A stretch of 64,000 nucleotides of DNA from positions 372,001 to 436,000 of the forward strand of contig NZ_JAKCFB010000004.1 of NCBI RefSeq assembly GCF_024198235.1. The letters are read 5' to 3'. Source of the DNA: Myxococcus dinghuensis (GTDB taxonomy: Bacteria > Myxococcota > Myxococcia > Myxococcales > Myxococcaceae). Under the pieces are notes generated by a model that did not search any database, was not told the DNA's origin, and saw only the letters and a program-made list of their open reading frames with translations. Positions 15,687 through 23,345 of this stretch are shown piece after piece. Within the stretch, counting starts at the first letter, position 1, and every line of letters starts with the position of its first letter. The position numbers were made by a program, and so were the translations under genes.

Positions 15687-16919
15687 TCAGACGCGCTCGA
15701 GCACCGCGGCGACCGCCTGCCCACCGCTCGTGCACAGCGTCACCAACGCCAGCGACCTGTCGCTCCGCTCGAGCTCATCCAGGGCGGTGCCGACCAGGAT
15801 GCTCCCCGTCGCGCCCAGCGGGTGTCCCAGCGCGATGGCGCCACCGTTGACGTTGACGCGCGCCAGGTCGAGCTCCAGCGCCCGCGCCGTCTGTAGCACC
15901 ACCGCCGCGAAGGCCTCGTTGATCTCCCACAGGTCCACGTCGCGGGGCTTCAGCCCCGCCGCATCGAGCGCCTTGCGCGCGGCGAGCGCCGGCCCGGTCA
16001 GCATCAGCACCGGGTCGCTCCCCACGGCCGACACGGCCCTCACCCGCGCGCGGGCCCTGAGCCCGTGCGCCCGCAGGTAGTCCCGCGACGCCACGAGGAC
16101 GGCGCCCGCCCCGTCCGCGATGCCGCTCGCGGTGCCCGCGGTGTGCAGGTGGCGCACCGCGCCCGCGCGCGGATAGGCCGCGAGCGCCAGCGCGTCCAAC
16201 GTCTCACCCCGAGGGCCCGCCACCTGTTCGCCCAGCTTCACGAAGGACGGCGCGAGCGCCGCCAGCTTCTGGGCCGTGGTGTCCGAGCGCGGGGGGTCAT
16301 CCGCCGACAGCAGCACCTCCCCCGTCCTCGGGTCCACGACGGGGAACAGGCCCTTGTCGAACCGCCCCTCCGCCTGCGCCCGCACGGCGAGCTGCTGCGA
16401 GCGCAGCCCGAAGGCGTCCAGCTCCTCGCGCGTGAAGCCCTCCAGCGTCGCGATGAGGTCCGCGGAGATGCCCTGGGGGACCTGGAAGAAGCGCCCCCGC
16501 AGCGCCTCGTTCCCACCATCCGTCCCGCCACCGTCCGCGTTGAGGCCGTAGCGGCTCATCTGCTCCACGCCACCCGCCACGACGAGCCGCTGCGCGCCGG
16601 ACGCCACGCCCATGGCCGCGAGCGACAACGCCTGGAGCCCCGACCCGCAGAAGCGGTTGAGGCTGAAGGCCGGCACGCTGATGGGCCAGCCCGCCGCGAG
16701 CACCGCGTTGCGCGCGATGTTCGCCCCCTGGGCCTCCACCTGCGACACACAGCCCACCACCACGTCGTCCACGTCCGCCACGTCCACCGACGTGCGCAGC
16801 GGCAGCTGCTTCAGCGTCTGGGCCAGCAGCTCCTGCGGGTGCAACCCGCTCAGCGCGCCCTTGCCGGGCTTCGCGCGCGCCCGCGGCGTCCGTACCGCAT
16901 CCAGAATGTAGGCATCCAT
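15687..16919 (-). CDS. Acetyl-CoA C-acyltransferase (thiolase)
   Basis: 410-residue thiolase that cleaves 3-ketoacyl-CoA, or runs the reverse condensation. The nucleophile is C91 in [15 protein letters not shown], the conserved His lies in [15 protein letters not shown] near residue 360, and the C-terminal Cys is in [14 protein letters not shown], where CxGGGQG is more usual. The loop [13 protein letters not shown] carries the NEAF motif. Length is normal. No beta-oxidation partner gene (fadB-like) is adjacent, so assignment between degradative FadA and biosynthetic acetyltransferase is open. Its promoter is covered by a long AT-rich palindrome, so strong regulation is likely. Confidence 0.92.
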   Translation of the reverse strand: MDAYILDAVRTPRARAKPGKGALSGLHPQELLAQTLKQLPLRTSVDVADVDDVVVGCVSQVEAQGANIARNAVLAAGWPISVPAFSLNRFCGSGLQALSLAAMGVASGAQRLVVAGGVEQMSRYGLNADGGGTDGGNEALRGRFFQVPQGISADLIATLEGFTREELDAFGLRSQQLAVRAQAEGRFDKGLFPVVDPRTGEVLLSADDPPRSDTTAQKLAALAPSFVKLGEQVAGPRGETLDALALAAYPRAGAVRHLHTAGTASGIADGAGAVLVASRDYLRAHGLRARARVRAVSAVGSDPVLMLTGPALAARKALDAAGLKPRDVDLWEINEAFAAVVLQTARALELDLARVNVNGGAIALGHPLGATGSILVGTALDELERSDRSLALVTLCTSGGQAVAAVLERV

Positions 16920-16973
16920 CGACCAGGCCTCCGTTGGAGGGAGCCCGCCCCTGGGACGGGTCCCCTTGCCCCA

Positions 16974-17002
16974 ACCATATTATGGACATAATATGGTCGC
17001 AA
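16974..17002 (-). promoter_or_regulatory. Long palindromic operator over the thiolase promoter
   Basis: Positions 16974-16997 form a palindrome with eleven perfect base pairs per arm (ACCATATTATG and its complement) and a mismatched two-base centre, very AT-rich for this genome. On the minus strand TTGCGA (17002-16997) and TATGGT (16979-16974) lie 17 bases apart, like -35 and -10 elements, and the palindrome fills the spacer. It lies 55-78 bases before the thiolase ATG. Palindrome seen directly; operator function inferred. Confidence 0.72.
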
Positions 17003-17033
17003 CGCGATGTCCTGGCGCGCAAGCCCCGGCGGG

Positions 17034-18041
17034 TCACTTCTCCAGGTCGGAGACGATCTTCCCGATGGGCGACGGGGTGCCGATGAGCCGCTGCAGCGTG
17101 CTGCGGTTGTCGGAGCCCGCGTCGTAGTTCTGGAGGTTCTGCTCGTTCGAGTTCATGCCCGGCTTGAAGCCCGAGTAGTTGTCGCGCAGGGGCAGGTCGT
17201 GCTCGTTGCGGATCTTGTTGTCGGTGGGGGCCCAGTTCTGCGGCGTGTGCGGCGTGGGGCGCAGGCCGACGGTCTCGAACTCCTCCGTGAGCTGCAGGCG
17301 CCGGTTGACGGTGTCGCGCATGTCCTGGGAGACCTCCGGGTGGCGCTTGAAGACGTCCGCGTTGTTGTGCTTGCTCGCCTCCAGGGGGCTGACCTGGAGG
17401 CCGTTGGACGCGCGCCAGGCGTGGACGGACTCGTGCCCCAGGCTGGCGACGCGGGAGCCCTTCGCCGTCTCGTCGTACTGGATGCGGCTCGCCGCGCCGG
17501 CGCTGGGCTGGCCGTCGTAGCGGTACGCGGGGCGCGTGGACGCGAAGGTGCCGTCGTTGCGAGGCATGTGGGACATGGGGATGTCCTTGCCACGGCCCGA
17601 GTGGATGTCCGCGATGGTGAGGGGCTTCTGGGCCGTGCCCGTCTCCCCGGGGTTGACGTGCTGGGTGCGGCCGTTGAGCTCCGTGAGCATGCGGTTGCCC
17701 ACCGGCTTGTCCATCAGCGAGTGGGTGGACTGGCGCGCGTCCCGGGTGAAGTCCGCGAACTCCGCGCCGTTCGCCTGGTTGGAGTCACGGCGGGTCCGGA
17801 TGCCCGACAGGTCCGGGTGCGTGACGCCGTAGTCCGCCGGCTTGAGGTTGTCCTTCCCCTCCTGGAGCTGCGTGGGCGTGGGGCGCGGCGGCTTGGGCTG
17901 CGCCGAGGCCTCCGGCTTCTTCGCGGTGCTCGTGTCGACCTTGGACGGCGCGCTGTTGGAGCGCGGCCGGTTGACGGAGGACGACGACGAGGGGGACGAG
18001 GTCGGCGACGAGAGCGACGAGGAGCGGGAGCGGAGCTTCAT
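17034..18041 (-). CDS. M91-type zinc metallopeptidase resembling type III effectors (NleD/HopH-like)
   Basis: 335 residues from ATG 18041. The first 70 residues are rich in Ser, Pro, Arg and Lys and low in order (MKLRSRSSSLSSPTSSPSSS), with no Sec signal. The catalytic HExxH is at 203-207 in RVASLGHESVHAWRASNGLQ. Fifty residues later comes EEFETVGL (253-260), then KIRNEHDLPLRDNYSG, the arrangement of the Peptidase_M91 (PF14891) domain, where the EE segment supplies the third zinc ligand. NleD cleaves JNK/p38 in host cells; the target here is unknown. The gene stands alone. A Ser-rich N-terminus resembles a type III secretion signal, but no secretion gene is in the window. Confidence 0.78.
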   Translation of the reverse strand: MKLRSRSSSLSSPTSSPSSSSSVNRPRSNSAPSKVDTSTAKKPEASAQPKPPRPTPTQLQEGKDNLKPADYGVTHPDLSGIRTRRDSNQANGAEFADFTRDARQSTHSLMDKPVGNRMLTELNGRTQHVNPGETGTAQKPLTIADIHSGRGKDIPMSHMPRNDGTFASTRPAYRYDGQPSAGAASRIQYDETAKGSRVASLGHESVHAWRASNGLQVSPLEASKHNNADVFKRHPEVSQDMRDTVNRRLQLTEEFETVGLRPTPHTPQNWAPTDNKIRNEHDLPLRDNYSGFKPGMNSNEQNLQNYDAGSDNRSTLQRLIGTPSPIGKIVSDLEK

Positions 18042-18192
18042 GGGAGGCCTCGGACGTGGGGGTTGTCGACGTGCGGCTTGAGGATGCCCGAGCCTAGAGC
18101 ATGCGGCGTGCCGAGCCCCGCATGTGTCCCCTCCTTCCACGGCCCTCGTGATTTCAAGAGGTTCCGCGAGCGGCGGGCCCCGGTTGGCGGGG

Positions 18193-18241
18193 GCGCCTGA
18201 TGACGGGTGACAGGGGGCTGATGACCGCAGTCATCAGGCGC
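18193..18241. promoter_or_regulatory. Operator cluster upstream of the TetR gene
   Basis: CTGATGAC (18218-18225) and GTCATCAG (18230-18237) form a perfect 8-base inverted repeat with a 4-base spacer. A further copy, GCGCCTGATGAC (18193-18204), pairs with GTCATCAGGCGC (18230-18241) over 12 bases, so three half-sites are present. They lie 54-102 bases before the TetR ATG; a TATAAG -10-like hexamer follows at 18266. Autoregulation by the TetR protein is inferred. Confidence 0.62.
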
Positions 18242-18294
18242 CGGGCGGGGGCGAACGTCCGGCCGTATAAGATGCGGGGTGAGGTGAGCATCGG

Positions 18295-18891
18295 ATGCCG
18301 CATCCCCCGGAGCAGAAGCAGGCCACGCACGAGCGAATCCTGGAGGCGGCCGGCACGCTGTTCCGGCAGCGCGGCTTCCTGGGTGCCAGCGTCGACACGG
18401 TGATGAAGAGCGCGGGCCTGACGGTGGGCGGCTTCTACGCGCACTTCGCGTCGAAGCAGGCGCTGCTCATCGAGTCGCTCCAACGCATCATGGGCAACCA
18501 GCGCATCGACTGGCCCCAGGGGCTGGAGTCCCTGAAGGGCGCGGAGTGGCTGGGCCAGTTGGTGCGCCGCTACGTCTCCCGCGCGCACCGGGACGCGGAC
18601 GTACCGCCCTGCGCCCTGCCCGCGGTGCTGTCGGACGTGGTGCGGGGCGAGCCCGAGCTGAAGGCGGCGCTGGCGAGGGAGCTGGACCTCACGGCGGAGC
18701 AGTTCGCCGGGCACCTGACCGGGGACTCACGGGCCAGCGCGCGGGAGCGGGCCCTGGCGACGTACGCGCTGTGCATCGGCACGCTCACGCTCGCCAAGGC
18801 GACCGCCGGAACGAAGCTCTCCGACGAGCTCATCCAGGCCGCGCGCCGGGTCTCCGTGCTCATGGCGGAGACCCGGGACCCGGAGGACTGA
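18295..18891 (+). CDS. TetR/AcrR-family transcriptional regulator
   Basis: 198 residues. The N-terminal helix-turn-helix is clear: ERILEAAGTLFRQRGFLGAS, VDTVMKSAGLTVGGFYAHF and ASKQALLIESL (residues about 12-62). The C-terminal domain is ligand-binding and contains PPCALPAVLSDV, a pattern common in TetR_C subfamilies that sense small organic compounds. It is preceded by an inverted-repeat operator cluster, so it likely represses itself. The nearby thiolase gene, 1.3 kb away, has a different operator sequence, so direct control of it is uncertain. The stop lies 5 bases from the convergent SEC-C gene stop. Confidence 0.93.
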   Translation: MPHPPEQKQATHERILEAAGTLFRQRGFLGASVDTVMKSAGLTVGGFYAHFASKQALLIESLQRIMGNQRIDWPQGLESLKGAEWLGQLVRRYVSRAHRDADVPPCALPAVLSDVVRGEPELKAALARELDLTAEQFAGHLTGDSRASARERALATYALCIGTLTLAKATAGTKLSDELIQAARRVSVLMAETRDPED

Positions 18892-18896
18892 GCGGC

Positions 18897-20192
18897 TCAG
18901 GCGGGCTCGGGGCGCAGGGCCACCGGGTGCGTGCGCAGCCAGTCCTGGACCCGACGGATTCGCTCCACCCCGCCCGTCAGCCCCATCTGTCCGAGCAACT
19001 GGCGATAGGGCTCGAAGCTCTCCGGCGTCCAGGTGGTGAGCGCCTTCAGGTCCGCCAGCGCGACCAGCTCCTCCGCGGAGCGGCCCTCCGCCTCGCGGCG
19101 TCCCGTCAACAGCGCGGCCAGGCCCATGCGCGACGGCTCGGCCTCGAAGGCGATGGCGGCGTCGGCGTACCAGGCGCGGGTGGCCTCGTCGGCGGACGCG
19201 TCCTTCGCCTTCTCGTGCAGCCGGCCCAACATGCCCGAGAGGAAGTCCGGGTCCAGCGCGCCCTTCATTCCACGCAGCAGCGCGCTCACCGCCTCGCGAC
19301 GCTCGGCGGGCGGCGTCTCCGGGGGCAGGGACTTGAGGGCCTGCATCGGCTCCCACAGGACGCAGGTGAGCCACAGCTCCTCGTCCGGGGAGAAGACGGC
19401 GGGGGTGGACGGCTCGCGCAGCTTCGCCTCCACGCGGGAGGCGCGCTCACGGGCCTCACGGGCGATGCGCTCGGCGAGCCCCGGGTCTTCCTTCACGTAG
19501 TTCACCAGGGCGTCCACGTCTCCGTCGCGCGCGTGCTGGAGGGCCTCGCGGGCCTCGGGTGACAGCGTGGACTCGTCCAGTCCCTCGGCGAGCAGTTGGT
19601 ACTTCTCCGCCAGCGCCTTGTGACGGGCGCTCCACTCGCGGAACTGCACGTCGAACACGACGTCCAGGATGGGGATGTCCTCGGGGCGCGCCTTGCCCAC
19701 CTTGCGCGAGGCGGAGGCGAGCAACGCGCCCACGCACAGGGCCCGCCGGTCGTCCCGGGAGCGCGCCGGCTCCGCCGCCCGCGCCAGCAGCGCCGCGCCG
19801 AGCTTCTCCAGGAACGGCCGGGTGCCCAGCTTGCGCACCGTGCCCACCAGCAGCTCCCGCCGCGCCCCGGCCGCGTCCAGCACGTCGTCCTCGGACAGGC
19901 GCGCCAGCTCCGCGCCCACGTGCGCGTCGAAGTCCTTCGCGTCGAAGCGCAGGTCGTCCGCGGGGCCCCACTCCGTCAGCAGCTCCCCCACCCGCGTCAG
20001 CGCCTGGGAGAGGCGCGACACGTCGGGGTCACCCAGCAGCTCCATCGCGGCCTTCAGGTCGTCGGTCAGGGGATGGGGCGTCGAGGGGGGCGGCGCGGCG
20101 CGAGCCCGGTCCTCGGCGGCATGGCAGACCTTGTACTTCTTGCCACTGCCACAGGGACACGGGTCGTTACGGCCGGGCTTCTTCTGACTCAA
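18897..20192 (-). CDS. SEC-C zinc-motif protein
   Basis: Begins at a TTG (20192) with GAGG nine bases upstream; no ATG is available. The first 25 residues carry the SEC-C motif: SQKKPGRNDPCPCGSGKKYK followed by VCH, a C-x-C-x8-C-H zinc-binding module also found at the SecA C-terminus. The remaining 400 residues are largely helical (for example DDLKAAMELLGDPDVSRLSQ and many Leu/Ala/Glu heptads), with no catalytic motif recognised. Related proteins are common in myxobacteria; the module often mediates protein binding. 431 residues in total. It follows the radical-SAM gene on the same strand across a structured 160-base gap. Confidence 0.82.
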   Translation of the reverse strand: MSQKKPGRNDPCPCGSGKKYKVCHAAEDRARAAPPPSTPHPLTDDLKAAMELLGDPDVSRLSQALTRVGELLTEWGPADDLRFDAKDFDAHVGAELARLSEDDVLDAAGARRELLVGTVRKLGTRPFLEKLGAALLARAAEPARSRDDRRALCVGALLASASRKVGKARPEDIPILDVVFDVQFREWSARHKALAEKYQLLAEGLDESTLSPEAREALQHARDGDVDALVNYVKEDPGLAERIAREARERASRVEAKLREPSTPAVFSPDEELWLTCVLWEPMQALKSLPPETPPAERREAVSALLRGMKGALDPDFLSGMLGRLHEKAKDASADEATRAWYADAAIAFEAEPSRMGLAALLTGRREAEGRSAEELVALADLKALTTWTPESFEPYRQLLGQMGLTGGVERIRRVQDWLRTHPVALRPEPA

Positions 20193-20224
20193 GGGAATGT
20201 GCCTCGCGGCTCGCGGGGGCGAGC

Positions 20225-20358
20225 GGTGGAATCCGCCGGGCACCGTAGCAGGCCCGCGCGGCCGTCGCGCGCCCGGGGTTCGGGACACGCCCCAGAACCG
20301 CGCGACCTGTCGACATGGCGTCCCGAGATTCCACCAGGGGTCCGCCGAGCCTGCTACG
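20225..20358 (-). other. Intergenic segment with interleaved inverted repeats (possible pseudoknot RNA)
   Basis: GGTGGAATC (20225-20233) is the exact complement of GATTCCACC (20327-20335), and CGTAGCAGGC (20244-20253) of GCCTGCTACG (20349-20358). The order is A, B, A', B', so the two helices would cross as an H-type pseudoknot. Between them TCGCGCG (20265-20271) pairs with CGCGCGA (20299-20305), with a GGTTC/GAACC pair inside. The last arm overlaps the stop codon of the radical-SAM gene. Structure predicted by eye only. Confidence 0.45.
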
Positions 20359-21925
20359 CGGCGCTCTCCACCTGGGGAGCGCCACGCCGCTCCTCGGCGA
20401 TGGACTGGCGGATCTTCTCCCCCACGAAGCGGGAGAACGGTCCGAAGTGGAGGTACAGCGCCATCATCGACACCGTGTAGCGGATGGAGCCGGGGTTGGT
20501 CGTGAGCGCCCCGAAGAGCGTCTTCCAGAAGGGCCCCCGCGTCCGCGCGTCCAGGCTCATCTTCCGCACCAGCCGCGTGAAGCCGCGCAGCTCCTTCAAC
20601 TGCTTGCCCAGGGAAGGCTTGTAGCGGCGGCGTCGCGAGTCCAGCAGCCGTCCCGCGCGCAGCACGCGGTCGAAGTAGCGCTCCGGCGCGTAGACGGACT
20701 CCACCACGGACAGGTAGTCCCCCAGGATGTCCTCGCGGGGGCGCCGCGACGCGAAGTTGATGCCAGCGGTGCACTGGTCGCTTTCGCCATCCGGCTGGAT
20801 GTCGTGCCCCTCGTGGAGCCGCCCCTCGGTGCGCAGGCGGCGCGTGAGCTGCGTGTTCGGCAGCGCGTAGAGCAGGCCCACCATGCTCGCCGGGATGGCC
20901 GAGTCCTCGATGCACTCGATGGTGCCCCGGGCCACGCTGCCCTCCTCGCTGTCGAAGCCGATGATGAAGCCCGCGTTCACGAACATGCCGTGCTGGTAGA
21001 TTTTCTGGATGCTCTCGACGATGGGCCGGCGCGTGTTCTGGCGCTTCTGCATCGCGGTGAGCGTCTTCTCGTCCGGGCTCTCGATGCCGACGAAGATGGC
21101 GAAGAAGCCCACGTCCCGCATCATCTCCAGCAGCGCCGGGTCGTCCGCCAGGTTGATGGAGGCCTCCGTCGTGAACTCGAACGGCCAGTCGCGCGCCTCC
21201 AGCCATGTCTTCATCCGGGGCAGCAGCTCCTTCACCAGCTTCTTGTTCCCGATGAAGTTGTCGTCCACCAGGTCGACGTGTCCCCGGTAGCCCAGGTCGT
21301 AGAGCGTCTCGAGCTCCGAGAGGATCTGCTCGGGCGTCTTCGCGCGGGGCCTGCGCCCGTACAGCTCGATGATGTCGCAGAACTCGCAGTTGAACGGGCA
21401 CCCCCGGCAGAACTGGATGCCCACGTGGTTGTACCGGTCGAAGTCCAGCAGGTCGAAGCGCGGCACCGGGGAACGAGACATGTCCGCCTTGCCGCCGTCC
21501 TGGTAGACGGGCTTGGCCTGCCCCGCCGCGAAGTCCGCCAGGAAGGCGGGGATGGTGGACTCCCCCTCGCCCAGCACCAGGTGGTCCGCCTCCGCGTAGA
21601 GGTGGGGACTGCTGCTCGGGTCCGGCCCGCCCACCACGACGGGCTTGCCCAGCGCGTGCGCGCGCCGGATGAGCTCCAGGCAGTCGCGCTGCTGCGGCAG
21701 CATGGCGCCAATCAACACGACGTCCGCCCAGCCGAGCATGGCGTCGTCGAGCGGCTCGACGTTGCGGTCCACCAGCCGCAGCTCCCAGTCCGCGGGCAAC
21801 AGCGCCGCCACCGTGCACAGCCCCAGCGGCGCCGCCGGGTAGCGCGCGTCCAGCAACGCGCAGGTCTCGCGGTAGTTCCAGAAGGACGCGGAACGAAACT
21901 CCGGATGAATCAACAACGCGCGCAT
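20354..21925 (-). CDS. B12-binding radical-SAM protein (DUF4070, HpnP-like)
   Basis: 523 residues in three parts. Residues 1-130 form a cobalamin-binding Rossmann domain (VDRNVEPLDD, WADVVLIGAMLPQQ, KPVVVGGPDPSSS). The radical-SAM barrel has C176, C180 and C183 in GCPFNCEFCDIIELYGR. The C-terminal DUF4070 region includes GMFVNAGFIIGFDSEEG and PERYFDRV. This architecture and GCPFNCEFCDIIELYGR are shared with hopanoid C-2 methylase HpnP and related enzymes, so methylation of a lipid at an unactivated carbon is plausible but unproven; no hopanoid genes are adjacent. A GAGG site lies about eight bases before the ATG. Single gene, followed by SEC-C. Confidence 0.88.
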   Translation of the reverse strand: MRALLIHPEFRSASFWNYRETCALLDARYPAAPLGLCTVAALLPADWELRLVDRNVEPLDDAMLGWADVVLIGAMLPQQRDCLELIRRAHALGKPVVVGGPDPSSSPHLYAEADHLVLGEGESTIPAFLADFAAGQAKPVYQDGGKADMSRSPVPRFDLLDFDRYNHVGIQFCRGCPFNCEFCDIIELYGRRPRAKTPEQILSELETLYDLGYRGHVDLVDDNFIGNKKLVKELLPRMKTWLEARDWPFEFTTEASINLADDPALLEMMRDVGFFAIFVGIESPDEKTLTAMQKRQNTRRPIVESIQKIYQHGMFVNAGFIIGFDSEEGSVARGTIECIEDSAIPASMVGLLYALPNTQLTRRLRTEGRLHEGHDIQPDGESDQCTAGINFASRRPREDILGDYLSVVESVYAPERYFDRVLRAGRLLDSRRRRYKPSLGKQLKELRGFTRLVRKMSLDARTRGPFWKTLFGALTTNPGSIRYTVSMMALYLHFGPFSRFVGEKIRQSIAEERRGAPQVESAA

Positions 21926-22089
21926 CGGAGGGCCTCACCTTCGGGTTCGTGTTCGGGACCCTCCTTCAACACCCGTACCACGCCCGCGTGTCACTCCCGC
22001 GCCCTCCCTCTGACGGGAAGCAGACAGCCGCCCGCCAGGCAAGCAGCCGCGCTCACGTCACAAATGGACGGTTCCGGCGGCGGCGGCGC

Positions 22090-23199
22090 TCAGGCGCGCA
22101 CATCCGCCTCGAACGCGGCGCACTCGTCCGGCGTGAGCCACAGCGGCTGCTCGCTGCCCTTCTCCGCGGACTGGACGGCGGCCTCCAGCACCGCCTGCAC
22201 CGCCACGGCCTGCGCGGGCGTCACCGGGTTGGGCCCCAGCCCCCACACCGCGTCACGCACGCCCGCGTAGTACCGGCGGTAGTCGCCCGGCGGCGCCACC
22301 GTCTCCAGGGACGTGCCCGAGCCCCCGGCGAACAGCCGCCCCGGCAGCGCGTCCCGCCCCCAGTTGGCGCCCCCCGGCAGCTCGCCCGCGATGAGCCGGT
22401 CCGCCTGCGAGTCCATGCCGTGCTTCAGCCAGGAGCCGCGCGTGCCGTGCACCGCGAACCGCGGCAGTCCCCCGGCCATCAGCATGGAGGCCTGGAGGAC
22501 GACGTGGCGCCGGGGATACACCAACGTGACGTGGCACCAGTCGTCGACCTGGGCGCCGTCCCGGTGCGTCGCCAGCATCCCCACCACGCGCTCCGGGAGC
22601 CCGAAGAGCTGGAGCGCCTGGTCCACCAGGTGCGGCCCCAGGTCGTACCAGACGCCCGCGCCCGGCACCGCCTGCTCGCGCCAGCGCGCCCGTACCTCCG
22701 GACGGAAGCGGTCGAAGCGCAGCTCCGCGTGCGTCACGCGGCCCAGGGCCCCGTCCGTGAGCAGCGCGCGCAGCGCGAGGAAGTCGCTGTCCCACCGGCG
22801 GTTGTGGAACACGGACAACACCCGCCCCTCCTCGCGGGCCAGCGCCGCCAGCGCGCGCGCCTCCGCGACCGTCACCGTGAAGGGCTTGTCCACCACCACG
22901 TGCTTGCCCGCACGCAACGCCGCCTGGGCGAGCGCCACGTGGCTGTCGTTCGGCGTCGCCACGACGACCAGGTCCACGTCCGGGTGCGTGGCCGCCTCCA
23001 GCGCGGAGGACACCACGCGCGCGTCGGGGAGGTCCGCCCGGACGTCATGGGCCCGACTGGAGGCGACGACGCGCAGGGACAGCCCATCCACCGTGCGCAG
23101 CAGCGGCGCGTGGAAGGACTTCCCCGCGAAGCCATAACCCAACAGCGCGACCCTCAGCGGAGCCTGGATGGTCATGGGCCCCGGATTGGAGCACGACAT
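22090..23199 (-). CDS. Gfo/Idh/MocA-family NAD(P)-dependent oxidoreductase
   Basis: 369 residues from ATG 23199, chosen for the strong GGGGGAGGGG site just upstream; an ATG 24 bases later has none. An N-terminal Rossmann domain carries LRVALLGYGFAGKSFHAPLL, a GxGxxG-type dinucleotide motif; VVVATPNDSHVALAQAAL and GKHVVVDKPF (the EKP/DKP lysine motif) follow. The C-terminal alpha/beta domain includes WYDLGPHLVDQALQLFGLP, where D and H sit at the usual catalytic positions. Substrates in this family are sugars, inositols or similar polyols; none is indicated here. A T-tailed terminator ends only about 18 bases before the start codon. Confidence 0.93.
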   Translation of the reverse strand: MSCSNPGPMTIQAPLRVALLGYGFAGKSFHAPLLRTVDGLSLRVVASSRAHDVRADLPDARVVSSALEAATHPDVDLVVVATPNDSHVALAQAALRAGKHVVVDKPFTVTVAEARALAALAREEGRVLSVFHNRRWDSDFLALRALLTDGALGRVTHAELRFDRFRPEVRARWREQAVPGAGVWYDLGPHLVDQALQLFGLPERVVGMLATHRDGAQVDDWCHVTLVYPRRHVVLQASMLMAGGLPRFAVHGTRGSWLKHGMDSQADRLIAGELPGGANWGRDALPGRLFAGGSGTSLETVAPPGDYRRYYAGVRDAVWGLGPNPVTPAQAVAVQAVLEAAVQSAEKGSEQPLWLTPDECAAFEADVRA

Positions 23200-23216
23200 C
23201 GCTTCCCCTCCCCCGG

Positions 23217-23255
23217 AAAAAAGCAACGCCATCCGCCGAGGAAAACGGATGGCGT
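23217..23255 (-). terminator. Intrinsic terminator just before the oxidoreductase gene
   Basis: On the minus strand: stem ACGCCATCCG (23255-23246), 10-base loop, stem CGGATGGCGT (23235-23226), then TGC and six T (23222-23217). All ten stem pairs match. It lies about 90 bases past the actF stop and 18 bases before the oxidoreductase ATG, so it either ends the act operon or acts as an attenuator. Confidence 0.8.
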
Positions 23256-23310
23256 CGCCGCCGCGCGTCGCAAGGGCTCTCGCTCCGCGAGGAGCATCCG
23301 GCCCCAGGGG

Positions 23311-23327
23311 GTCCGCGACTCGCGGAC
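23311..23327. terminator. Short perfect hairpin after actF
   Basis: GTCCGCGA, one-base centre, TCGCGGAC: a perfect 8-base palindrome 19 bases past the actF stop. It has no T-run on the minus strand. It could be a processing or stabilising hairpin rather than a terminator, the stronger terminator being 60 bases further. Confidence 0.4.
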
Positions 23328-23345
23328 TTTGCTCCCCCCCAGCGT

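Noticed and set aside
17034..18041. Toxin-antitoxin or polymorphic toxin reading of the M91 gene
   Set aside because: No immunity-like gene lies adjacent on the same strand, and there is no Rhs, PAAR or repeat region; the effector-like reading fits better.
20354..21938. Upstream extension of the SEC-C gene frame across the radical-SAM gene
   Set aside because: The same frame is open to 21938 but this part is out of frame with the clearly conserved radical-SAM protein on the same strand; the SEC-C motif begins at the TTG at 20192.
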